Shown piece after piece: positions 44,198-52,711 of a DNA stretch of 64,000 nucleotides. Position numbers and translations under genes: made by a program. The DNA is from Vibrio splendidus. GTDB lineage: Bacteria > Pseudomonadota > Gammaproteobacteria > Enterobacterales > Vibrionaceae. The stretch's first letter is position 1; each line of letters starts with the position of its first letter. The notes under the pieces were generated by a model. That model was not told the origin of the DNA and did no database searches. It was given only the letters and a program-made list of their open reading frames with translations. Location: the NCBI RefSeq assembly GCF_003345295.1, contig NZ_CP031055.1:1674001-1738000 (forward strand), in the 5' to 3' direction.

Positions 44198-45976
44198 TTA
44201 GCTTTCAGTTACCGCTTTAGCTTGCTTGCCGCCGTCATCGACCGCTTTCACAAGTAGAACACCGACACCACCAACTATCACACCACATAAGATGAAGACT
44301 AGGCGTCCCCACATTGGGTTAGTCAGAAGAGCCATCAACATGATACCAACACCCGCTACCGCAATCAGTTTACCAAGCATTTGACGTTGTTTGTTATCCA
44401 ACACTTTTTGCTCTGCCGATTCAGCTACTAATGGTGTATCTAAGTTGCCAAAGAACTTATCAACATCCGCTTGACGTTCTTTTGATAGAGGCTTGTAGAA
44501 CATCGTAGATAGTACGAAGAAGCCACCAGTTAGCGTGATGTGAGCAATCAGACCAATCGCAACTTTAACATCAGACCATTCACGTCCTGTTAGAGTATCA
44601 AGACCAAACGCCGCTGCTACCATCTCTGCGTCGATAACAAAACCAACCACATAAGATACTATACCACCAACAACTAACGTACCCCAACCAGCCCAGTCCG
44701 GAGTCTTCTTGATGAAGAAACCAAGGAATGCAGGAATCGTCATAGGGAAGCCGATTAACGCACCTACGTACATCATCGTATCAAACAGGCTCAAACCTTT
44801 AAGCGAGTTGATGAACTGTGCGATAAGGATAATAGCGAAGCCAAATACCGCTGAAGTAATTTTAGATACGGTTACTAACTCTTTCTCAGATGCTTGACCT
44901 TTACGAACGATTGTTTCGTAGAAGTTCTTAACGAAGATACCTGAGTTACGGTTTAGACCAGAATCCATTGAAGACATTGTCGCTGCAAACATCGCGGCAA
45001 CTAATAGACCAACCATACCTGCTGGCATGTACTCTTGTACAAAGTATAGGTAAGCAAAATCACCCGCTTTTTTACCTGCATTCGGGTAAGCCGCTGATAA
45101 ATCAACACCTTGGCCTGCAATGAACCAAGAAGGCATGAACCAAATAAACACACCACACAACATCAACACACAAGCAAGCAGTGCGGCTTTCTTTGCATTC
45201 TTTGAGTCTTTAGCCGCTAGGTAACGGTAAGAGTTAAGCATGTTGTTAGTAATAGAGAACTGCTTAACGAAGATGAAGAATGCCCAAATCGTAAAGATGC
45301 TTAGGTAGTTGATGTTGTTGCCCCAAAGGAACGAACCACCATCTTGTACTGGGAAGTTGTTAACAATCTCACCAACACCACCACCTTGAACAACCGCTAC
45401 AACCGCGCAAGTTACCGTTACCGCCATGATGATAACCATCTGCATGAAGTCAGATGCGATTACCGCCCATGAACCACCTGTTACCGACATCGCCAAGACC
45501 ACTAAGCCAGTCACCCAGATAGTCATGTTCATGTCGAAACCGAAGATACCCGAAGCGATGATTGCTAATGCGTTTAACCACACACCCGCAGATACCACTG
45601 AGTTCGGCATTGAAGACCAAGTGAATACTTGTTCGTTGGTCGCACCAAAACGCATACGAATCGCTTCAATTACCGTAACAACGCGAAGTTGACGGAATTT
45701 CGGCGCGAAGTACGCGTAGTTCATGAAGTAACCAAATGCGTTGGCTACGAAGATGACCGCTACAGCGAAACCATCGTTATACGCTTTACCTGCTGCACCG
45801 GTGAATGTCCATGCACTAAACTGGGTCATAAAGGCGGTTGCACCAACCATCCACCACAACATGTTACCGCCCCCGCGGAAGTAGTCACTAGTAGTGCTTG
45901 TAAATGTTCTAAACATCCAACCTATCGCAATCAAGAATAGGAAATAAATGCCGACAATAATCGTGTTGAGTTCCAT
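44198..45976 (-). CDS. SLC5-type sodium:solute symporter for alginate oligomers or uronates (copy 2)
   Basis: 592 residues with about 14 membrane helices. The first 60 residues are nearly identical to copy 1 at 18132-19904; differences cluster in loops (PVQDGGSFLWGNNINY in place of PTDSFITGDNLNY) and at the C-terminus. It is a recent duplicate, or kept similar by recombination. The inner-membrane role is Na+-coupled uptake of unsaturated mono- or oligouronates. The promoter region keeps the copy-1 arrangement, with a perfect dyad at 46036 and the same AATAATCCAAAT flank. It forms a single-gene unit. Confidence 0.9.
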   Translation of the reverse strand: MELNTIIVGIYFLFLIAIGWMFRTFTSTTSDYFRGGGNMLWWMVGATAFMTQFSAWTFTGAAGKAYNDGFAVAVIFVANAFGYFMNYAYFAPKFRQLRVVTVIEAIRMRFGATNEQVFTWSSMPNSVVSAGVWLNALAIIASGIFGFDMNMTIWVTGLVVLAMSVTGGSWAVIASDFMQMVIIMAVTVTCAVVAVVQGGGVGEIVNNFPVQDGGSFLWGNNINYLSIFTIWAFFIFVKQFSITNNMLNSYRYLAAKDSKNAKKAALLACVLMLCGVFIWFMPSWFIAGQGVDLSAAYPNAGKKAGDFAYLYFVQEYMPAGMVGLLVAAMFAATMSSMDSGLNRNSGIFVKNFYETIVRKGQASEKELVTVSKITSAVFGFAIILIAQFINSLKGLSLFDTMMYVGALIGFPMTIPAFLGFFIKKTPDWAGWGTLVVGGIVSYVVGFVIDAEMVAAAFGLDTLTGREWSDVKVAIGLIAHITLTGGFFVLSTMFYKPLSKERQADVDKFFGNLDTPLVAESAEQKVLDNKQRQMLGKLIAVAGVGIMLMALLTNPMWGRLVFILCGVIVGGVGVLLVKAVDDGGKQAKAVTES

Positions 45977-46035
45977 CGTGTATCCTTTGTCCGTTATAAT
46001 TTGTTACGAGGACTATAGGAAATTCGACTCTTTAT

Positions 46036-46046
46036 TTGTAGTACAA
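46036..46046. promoter_or_regulatory. Putative operator TTGTAGTACAA
   Basis: Perfect dyad 60 bases upstream of symporter 2, at the same place as the copy-1 site. Confidence 0.65.
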
Positions 46047-46914
46047 TAATCCAAATAAGTGATGGTGATCTTATTTTGATTGATTAAGTTAATTATATAT
46101 ATGACATAGGATGGAATATGACTAATCCATTAAGCAAATTGTTAGGGTTTTAGGTAAAAACCCAAAAGATCAAACACTTAAAATAAATTTTACCTTAAAA
46201 ACAATAACTTAAAACAAAAGTAAGACTTTGCACACTTATTAACAAATACAACCGAACACATATAAACATAAAGACCTAAAAAATAATAAAAGAGAATTTG
46301 AGACCAAATTCACATCATTCATCACACAATAAACCAGTGTTTTTTATCAAAATCGAGCGGGTAATATCATTAGAATTCAATTCAAACTTGTGTAGTGCTC
46401 TTATCTTTAGATCTAAATACAAATGGATGTGAAATCATCTCAATCGAATGATTATTTAGACCATTTCCTGATGAGTTAAGAGAGGGAGTTTAAGATGCTG
46501 TCTCTGAGAGTGATAAAGAAAGCGTGCAAAGATTAGGGGGTATTGAGCAACCTGAATAGCTTAAGAAATATGGGAAAATGATTGAACCAAAACAGTGCAA
46601 CACACTTCTTAAAAACAAACAGATTAGTTCGCTTAAATGTTCGTATGTATCCCATGGTTTTATAGGATGCTCTGTTATCACGCCAAAATTTTCGCCCATA
46701 TGAATTAATAGAATGATGACCATATGATGATGAGTTTATATCTAATGAATAAGCCAAAATAAGCTGGCGCTGAGTGCATTTATTTCCAGCTCAATAAAAG
46801 ACCAGAATCACACTATTTCCGAAACAATACGGTTAAAACAAGATCGAAGTCTAGTTAGAAGACTTCCGGCTGTGATCGCTCCGCGCTTCCAAGCTTTCGT
46901 TAATTGAAGAATTA
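46047..46914. other. Long AT-rich gap without a supported gene
   Basis: Short frames at 46490-46757 on the minus strand overlap each other, lack ribosome sites and look random. I see no terminator, repeat or RNA in it. Confidence 0.5.
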
Positions 46915-46925
46915 TTGTCATACAA
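46915..46925 (+). promoter_or_regulatory. Putative operator TTGTCATACAA
   Basis: Perfect dyad 37 bases upstream of the first gene of the TTT operon, placing that operon in the alginate regulon. Confidence 0.65.
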
Positions 46926-46962
46926 TATTCTATATATCTAACCAGACATAAGGACATGTGGC

Positions 46963-47433
46963 ATGCGCTCAATGAAAGATATCACTCAAGACGCTATCGA
47001 TATCGTTAAACCCTCTATCGACAAGCTGTTTGAAAGAACCAATAGAAAAGAACTGCATATTGTCGTTATGAATCCGCACCTCAAGCCTTGGGAAGCCTCT
47101 TTTGAAGATGCCATTCTTTATGAAGAGTCTTTAGGAGCCCCTGATAACTGGACTATCAAGTTTGATCACCTTGCTCGTAAGAAAGCTCAGCAAGCATGGC
47201 GAGAATCGACAAGCAACCTAACACTTCATTCTCAACACCCATCTTCATTACGTGACGAAGACTTACTGTTTTATGGTTCGTTTGTTTACGGAAACGTGGT
47301 TGTTGCCTGCAGTGGCGTACAACAATGGTATGACATGCTGATCAGTGGCTGGATAGCGGTGGCTATTGAACAGCTAGCAATGCACGAATACCAAACAGAA
47401 AAAGCAGAAAACCCTACAAAAACATATCGCTAA
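46963..47433 (+). CDS. Small soluble protein leading the TTT operon, possibly HbpS/GlcG-like
   Basis: 156 residues, no signal or membrane segment. FDHLARKKAQQAWRESTSN, then LLFYGSFVYGNVVVACSGVQ..YDMLISGWIAVAIEQLA (about 68-140), follows the HbpS/GlcG outline (A.KA..A..., GG..i..g..vG..gvSG....D...A). The match is weak and made by eye. It is 25 bases upstream of the tctC gene, and HbpS-like genes do occur beside tripartite carboxylate transporters. It could bind or process the transported acid. A perfect operator dyad lies directly upstream. The true function is unknown. Confidence 0.6.
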   Translation: MRSMKDITQDAIDIVKPSIDKLFERTNRKELHIVVMNPHLKPWEASFEDAILYEESLGAPDNWTIKFDHLARKKAQQAWRESTSNLTLHSQHPSSLRDEDLLFYGSFVYGNVVVACSGVQQWYDMLISGWIAVAIEQLAMHEYQTEKAENPTKTYR

Positions 47434-47458
47434 TAATTAGAAACAGAAGGAACTTACT

Positions 47459-48385
47459 ATGAGTAAATTATTGAAATCCATCATGCTGGCAGCCGGCATA
47501 CTTGTTTCTGCAACGTCGATTGCAGCAGACTACCCGAGCAAAAACATTCGCTTAGTTGTCCCATTTGGCGCAGGCGGCGGTACAGATGCCGTTGGCCGTA
47601 CCCTTGCCAATAGTGCGAAAGACATTTTAGGACAAAATATTTCAATCATGAACCGTACGGGTGGTGCGGGCGCCGTTGGTATGAGCTTTGGAGCTCAGCA
47701 GCGTGCGGATGGTTACACATTAACAGTAGTAACACGTGAAATCGCTTCGCTTCCTCAAATGGGTTTGATGCGCCATACAGCAGACGATTTTAGACTCATT
47801 CGCTTAGTCAACTTAGACCCAGCAGTAGTGTTGGTTGCAGCAGATAGCCCATACAACACCATCAATGACCTAATCAAAGAAGCAAAAGAAAACCCAGGCA
47901 GCGTAAAATTTGCTTCAACCGCTGCGCCAAACTTCTACCTCATGTCTTTAGAAAAAGACCAAGGCATTAAATTAAACGCTATCCCTTACAACGGTGCGTC
48001 TGAAGCAATTCCTGCCGTATTAGGCCACCACACAGACGTAACCATGGTGACACCGGGTGAAGCTATCGCTCAACTTCGTTCAGGCCAACTAAAAGCATTA
48101 GGTGTCATGTCAGAAGAACGTATTCAGTACATTCCTGATGTTCCTACTTTGAAAGAACAAGGTATTGATGTTGTAACAGGTACATGGCGTGGTATTGGCG
48201 CTCCAAAAGATACGCCTGATGCGGTAATTGAGAAACTAGGTGCTGCATTTGATGAAGCAATGGCAAGTGAGGAGTTCAAATCTTTCATGGCGAAAGGTGC
48301 GATGACTATTCACAATCTTGATGATAAAGCATTCACTGCATTCGTTGCAGAAGATACAAAGTCACTTACTGAATTAATTCAATAA
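47459..48385 (+). CDS. tctC: TTT transporter substrate-binding protein (TctC type)
   Basis: 308 residues. A signal peptide (about 1-23, ending SIAA) exports it to the periplasm. The mature start YPSKNIRLVVPFGAGGGTDAVGR is the TctC hallmark, and FASTAAPNFYLMSL and DVTMVTPGEAIAQLRSGQL form the carboxylate pocket and hinge. It captures a carboxylate and delivers it to TctA/TctB. The ATG follows AAGGAACTTACT. A hairpin just after the stop probably makes it more abundant than the membrane parts. The alginate island setting suggests a uronate-derived acid as ligand, but citrate-like substrates cannot be excluded. Confidence 0.92.
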   Translation: MSKLLKSIMLAAGILVSATSIAADYPSKNIRLVVPFGAGGGTDAVGRTLANSAKDILGQNISIMNRTGGAGAVGMSFGAQQRADGYTLTVVTREIASLPQMGLMRHTADDFRLIRLVNLDPAVVLVAADSPYNTINDLIKEAKENPGSVKFASTAAPNFYLMSLEKDQGIKLNAIPYNGASEAIPAVLGHHTDVTMVTPGEAIAQLRSGQLKALGVMSEERIQYIPDVPTLKEQGIDVVTGTWRGIGAPKDTPDAVIEKLGAAFDEAMASEEFKSFMAKGAMTIHNLDDKAFTAFVAEDTKSLTELIQ

Positions 48386-48396
48386 TCTCAACTCAT

Positions 48397-48424
48397 AGGC
48401 ACAACGACAAGTTGTGCCTTTTTA
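48397..48424 (+). terminator. Intra-operon hairpin after tctC
   Basis: AGGCACAAC / GTTGTGCCT stem with a T-run, 12 bases past the stop. It is probably a partial terminator or mRNA-end stabiliser giving excess binding protein. Confidence 0.75.
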
Positions 48425-48469
48425 TCAGTTTGTATCTTTCCCTTGCTTTACTTTTTAGGGGTAAATTCT

Positions 48470-48925
48470 ATGTCTAACGCCAACTTAAATCGAAATGTCG
48501 TCTTCCCTTCCATCATCATTATCCTTAGCGCAATTGCACTCGTGTTGATTACTCAGTTTGATCGTCCTATGTATCAAGATGCCAGTGTCGATGCAAAATT
48601 TTTTCCAATGATGATTGTAATTGCTCAAATTGCTATCTGCATTGTTCTCATCGTTCAACACAAACTTAAAGGTGTATCAGAACAACAAGAAGCGATGGTA
48701 AGTAAAATGTCCATCTTCGGCGTTGCCTTTCTTATCGGATACGCATTACTCATCAGTGTCGTTGGCTACCTTTACGCGAGTTTGATTGCATTTATGTTCT
48801 ACCTCGTTTACTTCAAAGTTAAGAAGCCAATCTACTACGTTGTCGCCGTTGTTTTTGTTTTTGCGGTTTACTATTTGTTTGGCGAGGTGTTCTACATCGC
48901 GCTTCCTGAAGCAATGTGGTCATAG
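48470..48925 (+). CDS. tctB: TTT transporter small membrane subunit (TctB type)
   Basis: 151 residues from the ATG after AGGGGTAAATTCT; an earlier in-frame start at 48443 falls before the ribosome site. Four membrane helices are visible (about 10-28, 42-60, 78-98 and 103-145), the standard layout of TctB. It forms the transport complex with TctA in the inner membrane and is nine bases from tctA. Confidence 0.88.
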   Translation: MSNANLNRNVVFPSIIIILSAIALVLITQFDRPMYQDASVDAKFFPMMIVIAQIAICIVLIVQHKLKGVSEQQEAMVSKMSIFGVAFLIGYALLISVVGYLYASLIAFMFYLVYFKVKKPIYYVVAVVFVFAVYYLFGEVFYIALPEAMWS

Positions 48926-48934
48926 GAGGTCATA

Positions 48935-50440
48935 ATGTTTGAATATCTAATTGATGGTCTCGCGACAGCTGTGAGCTTTGCTGTACTTCCTGTCCTTGTG
49001 TTTGGTGTGCTAGGTGGGGTTATTTTAGGTGCATTACCCGGCCTAACGGCGACAATGGGCGTTGCGATACTCCTTCCGTTTACCTTTGGCATGGAACCAA
49101 CTTCAGCCCTTGTGATGTTAATCGGTGTGTACATTGGTGGTATTTACGGTGGTTCGATTGCCGCAATACTGCTTAAAACACCAGGGACACCAGCTTCGGC
49201 AGCAAGTGTACTCGACGGTCACACCATGGCTGTTAGAGGGCAAGCTGCCAGAGCATTAAGTATTTCTGCTGTGGCTTCATTTATTGGCGGATTATTAAGC
49301 ACTATCGTTCTTATCGCAATTGCTCCCAAATTGGCGACGTTCGCACTGCGTTTTAATGCACCAGAATATTTTGCACTCGCTCTGTTTGGTTTAACTATTA
49401 TTGCGAGTGTTTCTTCAAACAACATTTTCAAAGGATTATTAGCTGGCACGATTGGGTTGTTGGTTTCTACCGTTGGACTCGATCCAATCAGCAGCGTACC
49501 AAGATTTACTTTCGACATTATGGATCTCTACAGCGGAATCAATGTCATCCCTGTTTTGATCGGTTTGTTCGCTCTTTCTGAAGCGTTAAACCAACTAGAA
49601 AAGCTGTTCTCCGAAAAGAAAGTCGTTGCGCCGAAGTTTGACCATAAACTATTGAGCAAAGGCGACCTTAAAGAAATGCTACCAACCGCAATAAAAAGTG
49701 GTTTGATGGGAACAACCATCGGTTCTGTACCGGGGGCTGGTGCTGATATTTCGGCATTCGTTTGTTACAACGAAGCAAAACGCTCATCGAAAAATCCCGA
49801 AGAGTTTGGTAAAGGATCAGTTCGAGGTCTAGCAGCAGCCGAATCTGGAAACAACGGTGTAACGGGTGGTTCGTTAGTTCCATTGTTAACACTTGGCGTT
49901 CCGGGGGATGCTGTGGCAGCGGTTCTTCTTGGTGCACTTATAGTACAAGGACTAACACCAGGGCCTCTGCTGTTTGCCCAAAACCCCGAAGTGGTTTATG
50001 GCGTATTCAGCTCGATGTTGGTTGCTAACCTTGTGATGCTGGTAATTGGTTTACTGGGTATTCGTTTCTTCTGCCGCATCATTGAAGTACCCAAGATCAT
50101 CATGATCCCAATTATTGTCTTCTTGTCGATCGTTGGTGCTTACGCGATTAACAACTCGATGTTTGATGTGGGTATTGCGATCGGTTTCGGTCTATTGGGC
50201 TTTATCTTAACTAAACTGGATATTCCGTCTTCGCCAATTCTGCTTGCGATAATTTTAGGTCCAATGGCAGAAACAAATCTGAGAAAATCACTGCTGATGT
50301 ACGATGGCAGTTGGTCTTTCCTTTACGAGCGCCCTATTGCTCTTGCGTTTATCGTGTTGGCTATATTCTCTGTATACTCAACGTTAAAGATGAAGAAGAA
50401 GCAGAAGCAGAAACGAAAGCAAACTGAAGAACATCCATAA
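48935..50440 (+). CDS. tctA: TTT transporter large membrane subunit (TctA type)
   Basis: 501 residues with 11-12 helices. The family signature GALPGLTATMGVAILLPFTF (about 32-51) and its second-half repeat GSVPGAGADISAFVCYNEAKR (about 263-283) are both intact. It is the permease proper, importing a carboxylate with a proton or Na+ after delivery by TctC. The start overlaps nothing and follows GGAGGTCATA. A strong terminator follows. The C-terminus is a Lys/Gln-rich tail. Confidence 0.93.
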   Translation: MFEYLIDGLATAVSFAVLPVLVFGVLGGVILGALPGLTATMGVAILLPFTFGMEPTSALVMLIGVYIGGIYGGSIAAILLKTPGTPASAASVLDGHTMAVRGQAARALSISAVASFIGGLLSTIVLIAIAPKLATFALRFNAPEYFALALFGLTIIASVSSNNIFKGLLAGTIGLLVSTVGLDPISSVPRFTFDIMDLYSGINVIPVLIGLFALSEALNQLEKLFSEKKVVAPKFDHKLLSKGDLKEMLPTAIKSGLMGTTIGSVPGAGADISAFVCYNEAKRSSKNPEEFGKGSVRGLAAAESGNNGVTGGSLVPLLTLGVPGDAVAAVLLGALIVQGLTPGPLLFAQNPEVVYGVFSSMLVANLVMLVIGLLGIRFFCRIIEVPKIIMIPIIVFLSIVGAYAINNSMFDVGIAIGFGLLGFILTKLDIPSSPILLAIILGPMAETNLRKSLLMYDGSWSFLYERPIALAFIVLAIFSVYSTLKMKKKQKQKRKQTEEHP

Positions 50441-50479
50441 TGAGCCGCTCGTTTAACCTATAACGTTCAAATAATTCAA

Positions 50480-50509
50480 AGCCAGAGACACGAGTCTCTG
50501 GCTTTTTTC
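50480..50509 (+). terminator. Terminator of the TTT operon
   Basis: AGCCAGAGAC / GTCTCTGGCT stem with TTTTTT. Confidence 0.9.
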
Positions 50510-50550
50510 GTACACAAAAAGCAATAATTTTCGTAAACGACAGACAACAA

Positions 50551-50579
50551 AAAAGGCATGCGCTTGGCATACCTTTTAA
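50551..50579 (-). terminator. Terminator of FadR-type regulator 3
   Basis: AAAAGGCATGC / GGCATACCTTTT imperfect stem with the A-run on the left, for minus-strand transcription. Confidence 0.7.
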
Positions 50580-50630
50580 AGTCGTTTATCCGAACGTGAG
50601 ATGGCTCAGGTTCGCTTTAAATCGTTTCTA

Positions 50631-51347
50631 TTACGCAGTAGCCAAACGGTGGTTAGCATCTTGCAAGTGAGCTGCAGACACAACTCTCGCCTTGTCACTG
50701 TCACCGGCCATGATAGCTTCATAGATTCTACGGTGTTCATTGATGCATGTGCTTCCCTCTTCAGAAGAGTGCACAATGAAGTTAATGAACATGGTTGTCA
50801 GAATGTTGCCAAATGGCAAGTAGAAGTCGTTACCGGTCGCATTGAAGATCAAGCTATGGAAACGAGTATCAATGTCTGTCCAACGTTCTTGGTCAAACAC
50901 TTCAGCTTCATCCACTTCGACCATCTTTTGGAAGATCTCTGAAAGCTCGATACGTTGTTCAGCCGTCGCAAATTTTGCCGCCAGTGCACACGCTTCAGGT
51001 TCAATCGCACGGCGAAGACCTAAGAACTGTGAACAGAATTGGTCTACGTCGGTTAGGCCGTCCATCCATTCAATCAGTTGAGGATCAAGGAAGTTCCAGT
51101 ATGCGCGGTCAACTACACGAGTACCGATTTTCGGGCGGGACTCTAACAGACCTTTAGAGGTCAATAGTTTAACTGCTTCGCGAAGTGCCGTTCGGCTGAT
51201 ACCAAACTGTTCACACAACGCCATTTCACCAGGAATAATAGAACCTTGTGGCAGTTCGCCAGACAAGATTCCACGAGCGATTTCACGAGCTACTTGCACG
51301 TGCAGGCTGCGCTTCGAGCCCGAAATTGAATTAAAAGTGGTAACCAT
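50631..51347 (-). CDS. FadR-type (GntR/FCD) transcriptional regulator 3
   Basis: 238 residues and about 90% identical to regulator 1 (27546-28265); the two winged helices, including GEMALCEQFGISRTALREAV, are the same, so both should bind the same sites. Differences concentrate in the FCD half (for example EVDEAEVFDQERWTDIDTRF), which may change ligand response. Its promoter region is built like that of regulator 1. It is divergent from the Phn-type binding-protein gene and convergent with the TTT operon. The likely targets are the TTGTNNNACAA sites of this window, by inference from co-location only. Confidence 0.92.
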   Translation of the reverse strand: MVTTFNSISGSKRSLHVQVAREIARGILSGELPQGSIIPGEMALCEQFGISRTALREAVKLLTSKGLLESRPKIGTRVVDRAYWNFLDPQLIEWMDGLTDVDQFCSQFLGLRRAIEPEACALAAKFATAEQRIELSEIFQKMVEVDEAEVFDQERWTDIDTRFHSLIFNATGNDFYLPFGNILTTMFINFIVHSSEEGSTCINEHRRIYEAIMAGDSDKARVVSAAHLQDANHRLATA

Positions 51348-51375
51348 AAGTTCACTTATTTTATATGTTATGTTT

Positions 51376-51402
51376 ATGTATTATTTAAGGATCACTATAA
51401 CA
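51376..51402 (-). promoter_or_regulatory. Promoter with overlapping operator-like site, regulator 3
   Basis: On the minus strand: TGTTATAGT (extended -10), five bases, TTAAATAATACAT. Both blocks and their spacing match the region upstream of regulator 1 (28287-28313). Confidence 0.55.
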
Positions 51403-51612
51403 GTATTTCAACCTACAGCCAATTGAGTAAAATCCAAACGAATCACAGGCTATTAATTTAGCTGCCTAATCAAACACTTAGAAAGTATCTAATTCTACTC
51501 TGCTAGAAACATTATGTTACACCATTCATAAATCCGTCATCAAAAAGCATCGGTTCTGTCATCCTCGATTCCTATACTTCCTTCCAACAAATCACTCAAT
51601 TGGACTGACATA

Positions 51613-52569
51613 ATGAAACCGACAAAAACAAATCTCACGCTTAAAAGCGCTATTACTGCTGCGCTGATTTTTTCTGGTTCTGCATTAGCGATGGATACGC
51701 GATACGAAGACCGCTCTGGTAACTTGGTCGCCGATGTACCCCAAGATGAATCACAATGGGTGGATCCAAACACGCTAATTTTTGCTTACACGCCAGTTGA
51801 AGATCCAGCAGTATACGCTGATGTGTGGAGCGAGTTTTTGAGCCACCTTGAAAAAACAACGGAAAAAACGGTTCGTTTCTTCCCTGTTCAAAATAACGCA
51901 GCTCAAATTGAAGCAATGCGTTCAGGTCGTCTGCATATCGCAGGTTTCAACACTGGTTCAACGCCACTAGCAGTTAACTGTGCTGGCTTTGCTCCATTCA
52001 CAATGATGGCGGCTGAAGATGGCTCTTTCGGTTACGAAATGGAAATCATCACGCACCCAGGTTCAGGCATCGAAAAGGTTGAAGACCTAAAAGGCAAAAA
52101 CCTAGCATTCACATCGCAAACGTCAAACTCTGGTTTCAAAGCCCCTTCTGCGATTCTGGATGCTGAATACCAGCTTCAACCTGAGCGTGATTTCAAACCA
52201 GCTTTCTCTGGCGCACACGACAACTCTATTTTGGGTGTGGCACACAAAGATTATGACGCAGCAGCCGTCGCTAACTCAGTATTGAACCGTATGCTTTCAC
52301 GTGAAGTCGTGAAAGAAGGTCAAATCAAGAGCATCTACAAGTCACAAACCTTCCCAACAACGGCTTACGGCACAGCGCACAACCTAACACCAGAGCTTCA
52401 AGAGAAGATTCAAAAAGCGTTTTTCACTTTCGACTGGGAAGGCACCAAGCTTCAAGAAGAATTTGAGCGTAACGGTGAAGCGAAATTTGTTCCGATCACT
52501 TACCAAGAGCACTGGGAAGTGATCCGCACTATCGATACCGCGAATAAAGTGTCTTACACGTGTAGCTAA
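51613..52569 (+). CDS. phnD: PhnD-type ABC transporter substrate-binding protein
   Basis: 318 residues with a signal peptide (about 1-26, ending ALAM). The periplasmic-binding fold of the phosphate/phosphite/phosphonate family shows TLIFAYTPVEDPAVYADVW, FFPVQNNAAQIEAMRSGRLHIAGFNTG and VEDLKGKNLAFTSQTSNSGFKAP, the last with the Thr/Ser-rich anion pocket. It hands its ligand to the PhnC-PhnE permease encoded next. The ligand may be a phosphonate, phosphite or another oxyanion ester, and no C-P lyase or phosphonatase gene is present in this window. It is divergent from regulator 3. Confidence 0.88.
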   Translation: MKPTKTNLTLKSAITAALIFSGSALAMDTRYEDRSGNLVADVPQDESQWVDPNTLIFAYTPVEDPAVYADVWSEFLSHLEKTTEKTVRFFPVQNNAAQIEAMRSGRLHIAGFNTGSTPLAVNCAGFAPFTMMAAEDGSFGYEMEIITHPGSGIEKVEDLKGKNLAFTSQTSNSGFKAPSAILDAEYQLQPERDFKPAFSGAHDNSILGVAHKDYDAAAVANSVLNRMLSREVVKEGQIKSIYKSQTFPTTAYGTAHNLTPELQEKIQKAFFTFDWEGTKLQEEFERNGEAKFVPITYQEHWEVIRTIDTANKVSYTCS

Positions 52570-52609
52570 GTTCAACCGAACTAAAAGCCAATCACACATT
52601 GATAAAACT

Positions 52610-52635
52610 AACTGCAGGCTTATGCGCCTGCAGTT
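52610..52635 (+). terminator. Hairpin between phnD and phnC, no T-run
   Basis: AACTGCAGGC / GCCTGCAGTT perfect stem. Without a U-run it is more likely an mRNA stabiliser or processing site that favours phnD. Confidence 0.55.
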
Positions 52636-52711
52636 ATTCACCACTCTCAGCGGTTTGCTTCCGATTTCTGCCTCAGGCGAACTGTTAGTATACCGTCCTT
52701 ATAGGAATTCT

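Noticed and set aside
46490..46757. Overlapping minus-strand frames of 74-77 codons
   Set aside because: They overlap each other in different phases in AT-rich DNA, with no start signals or domain features.
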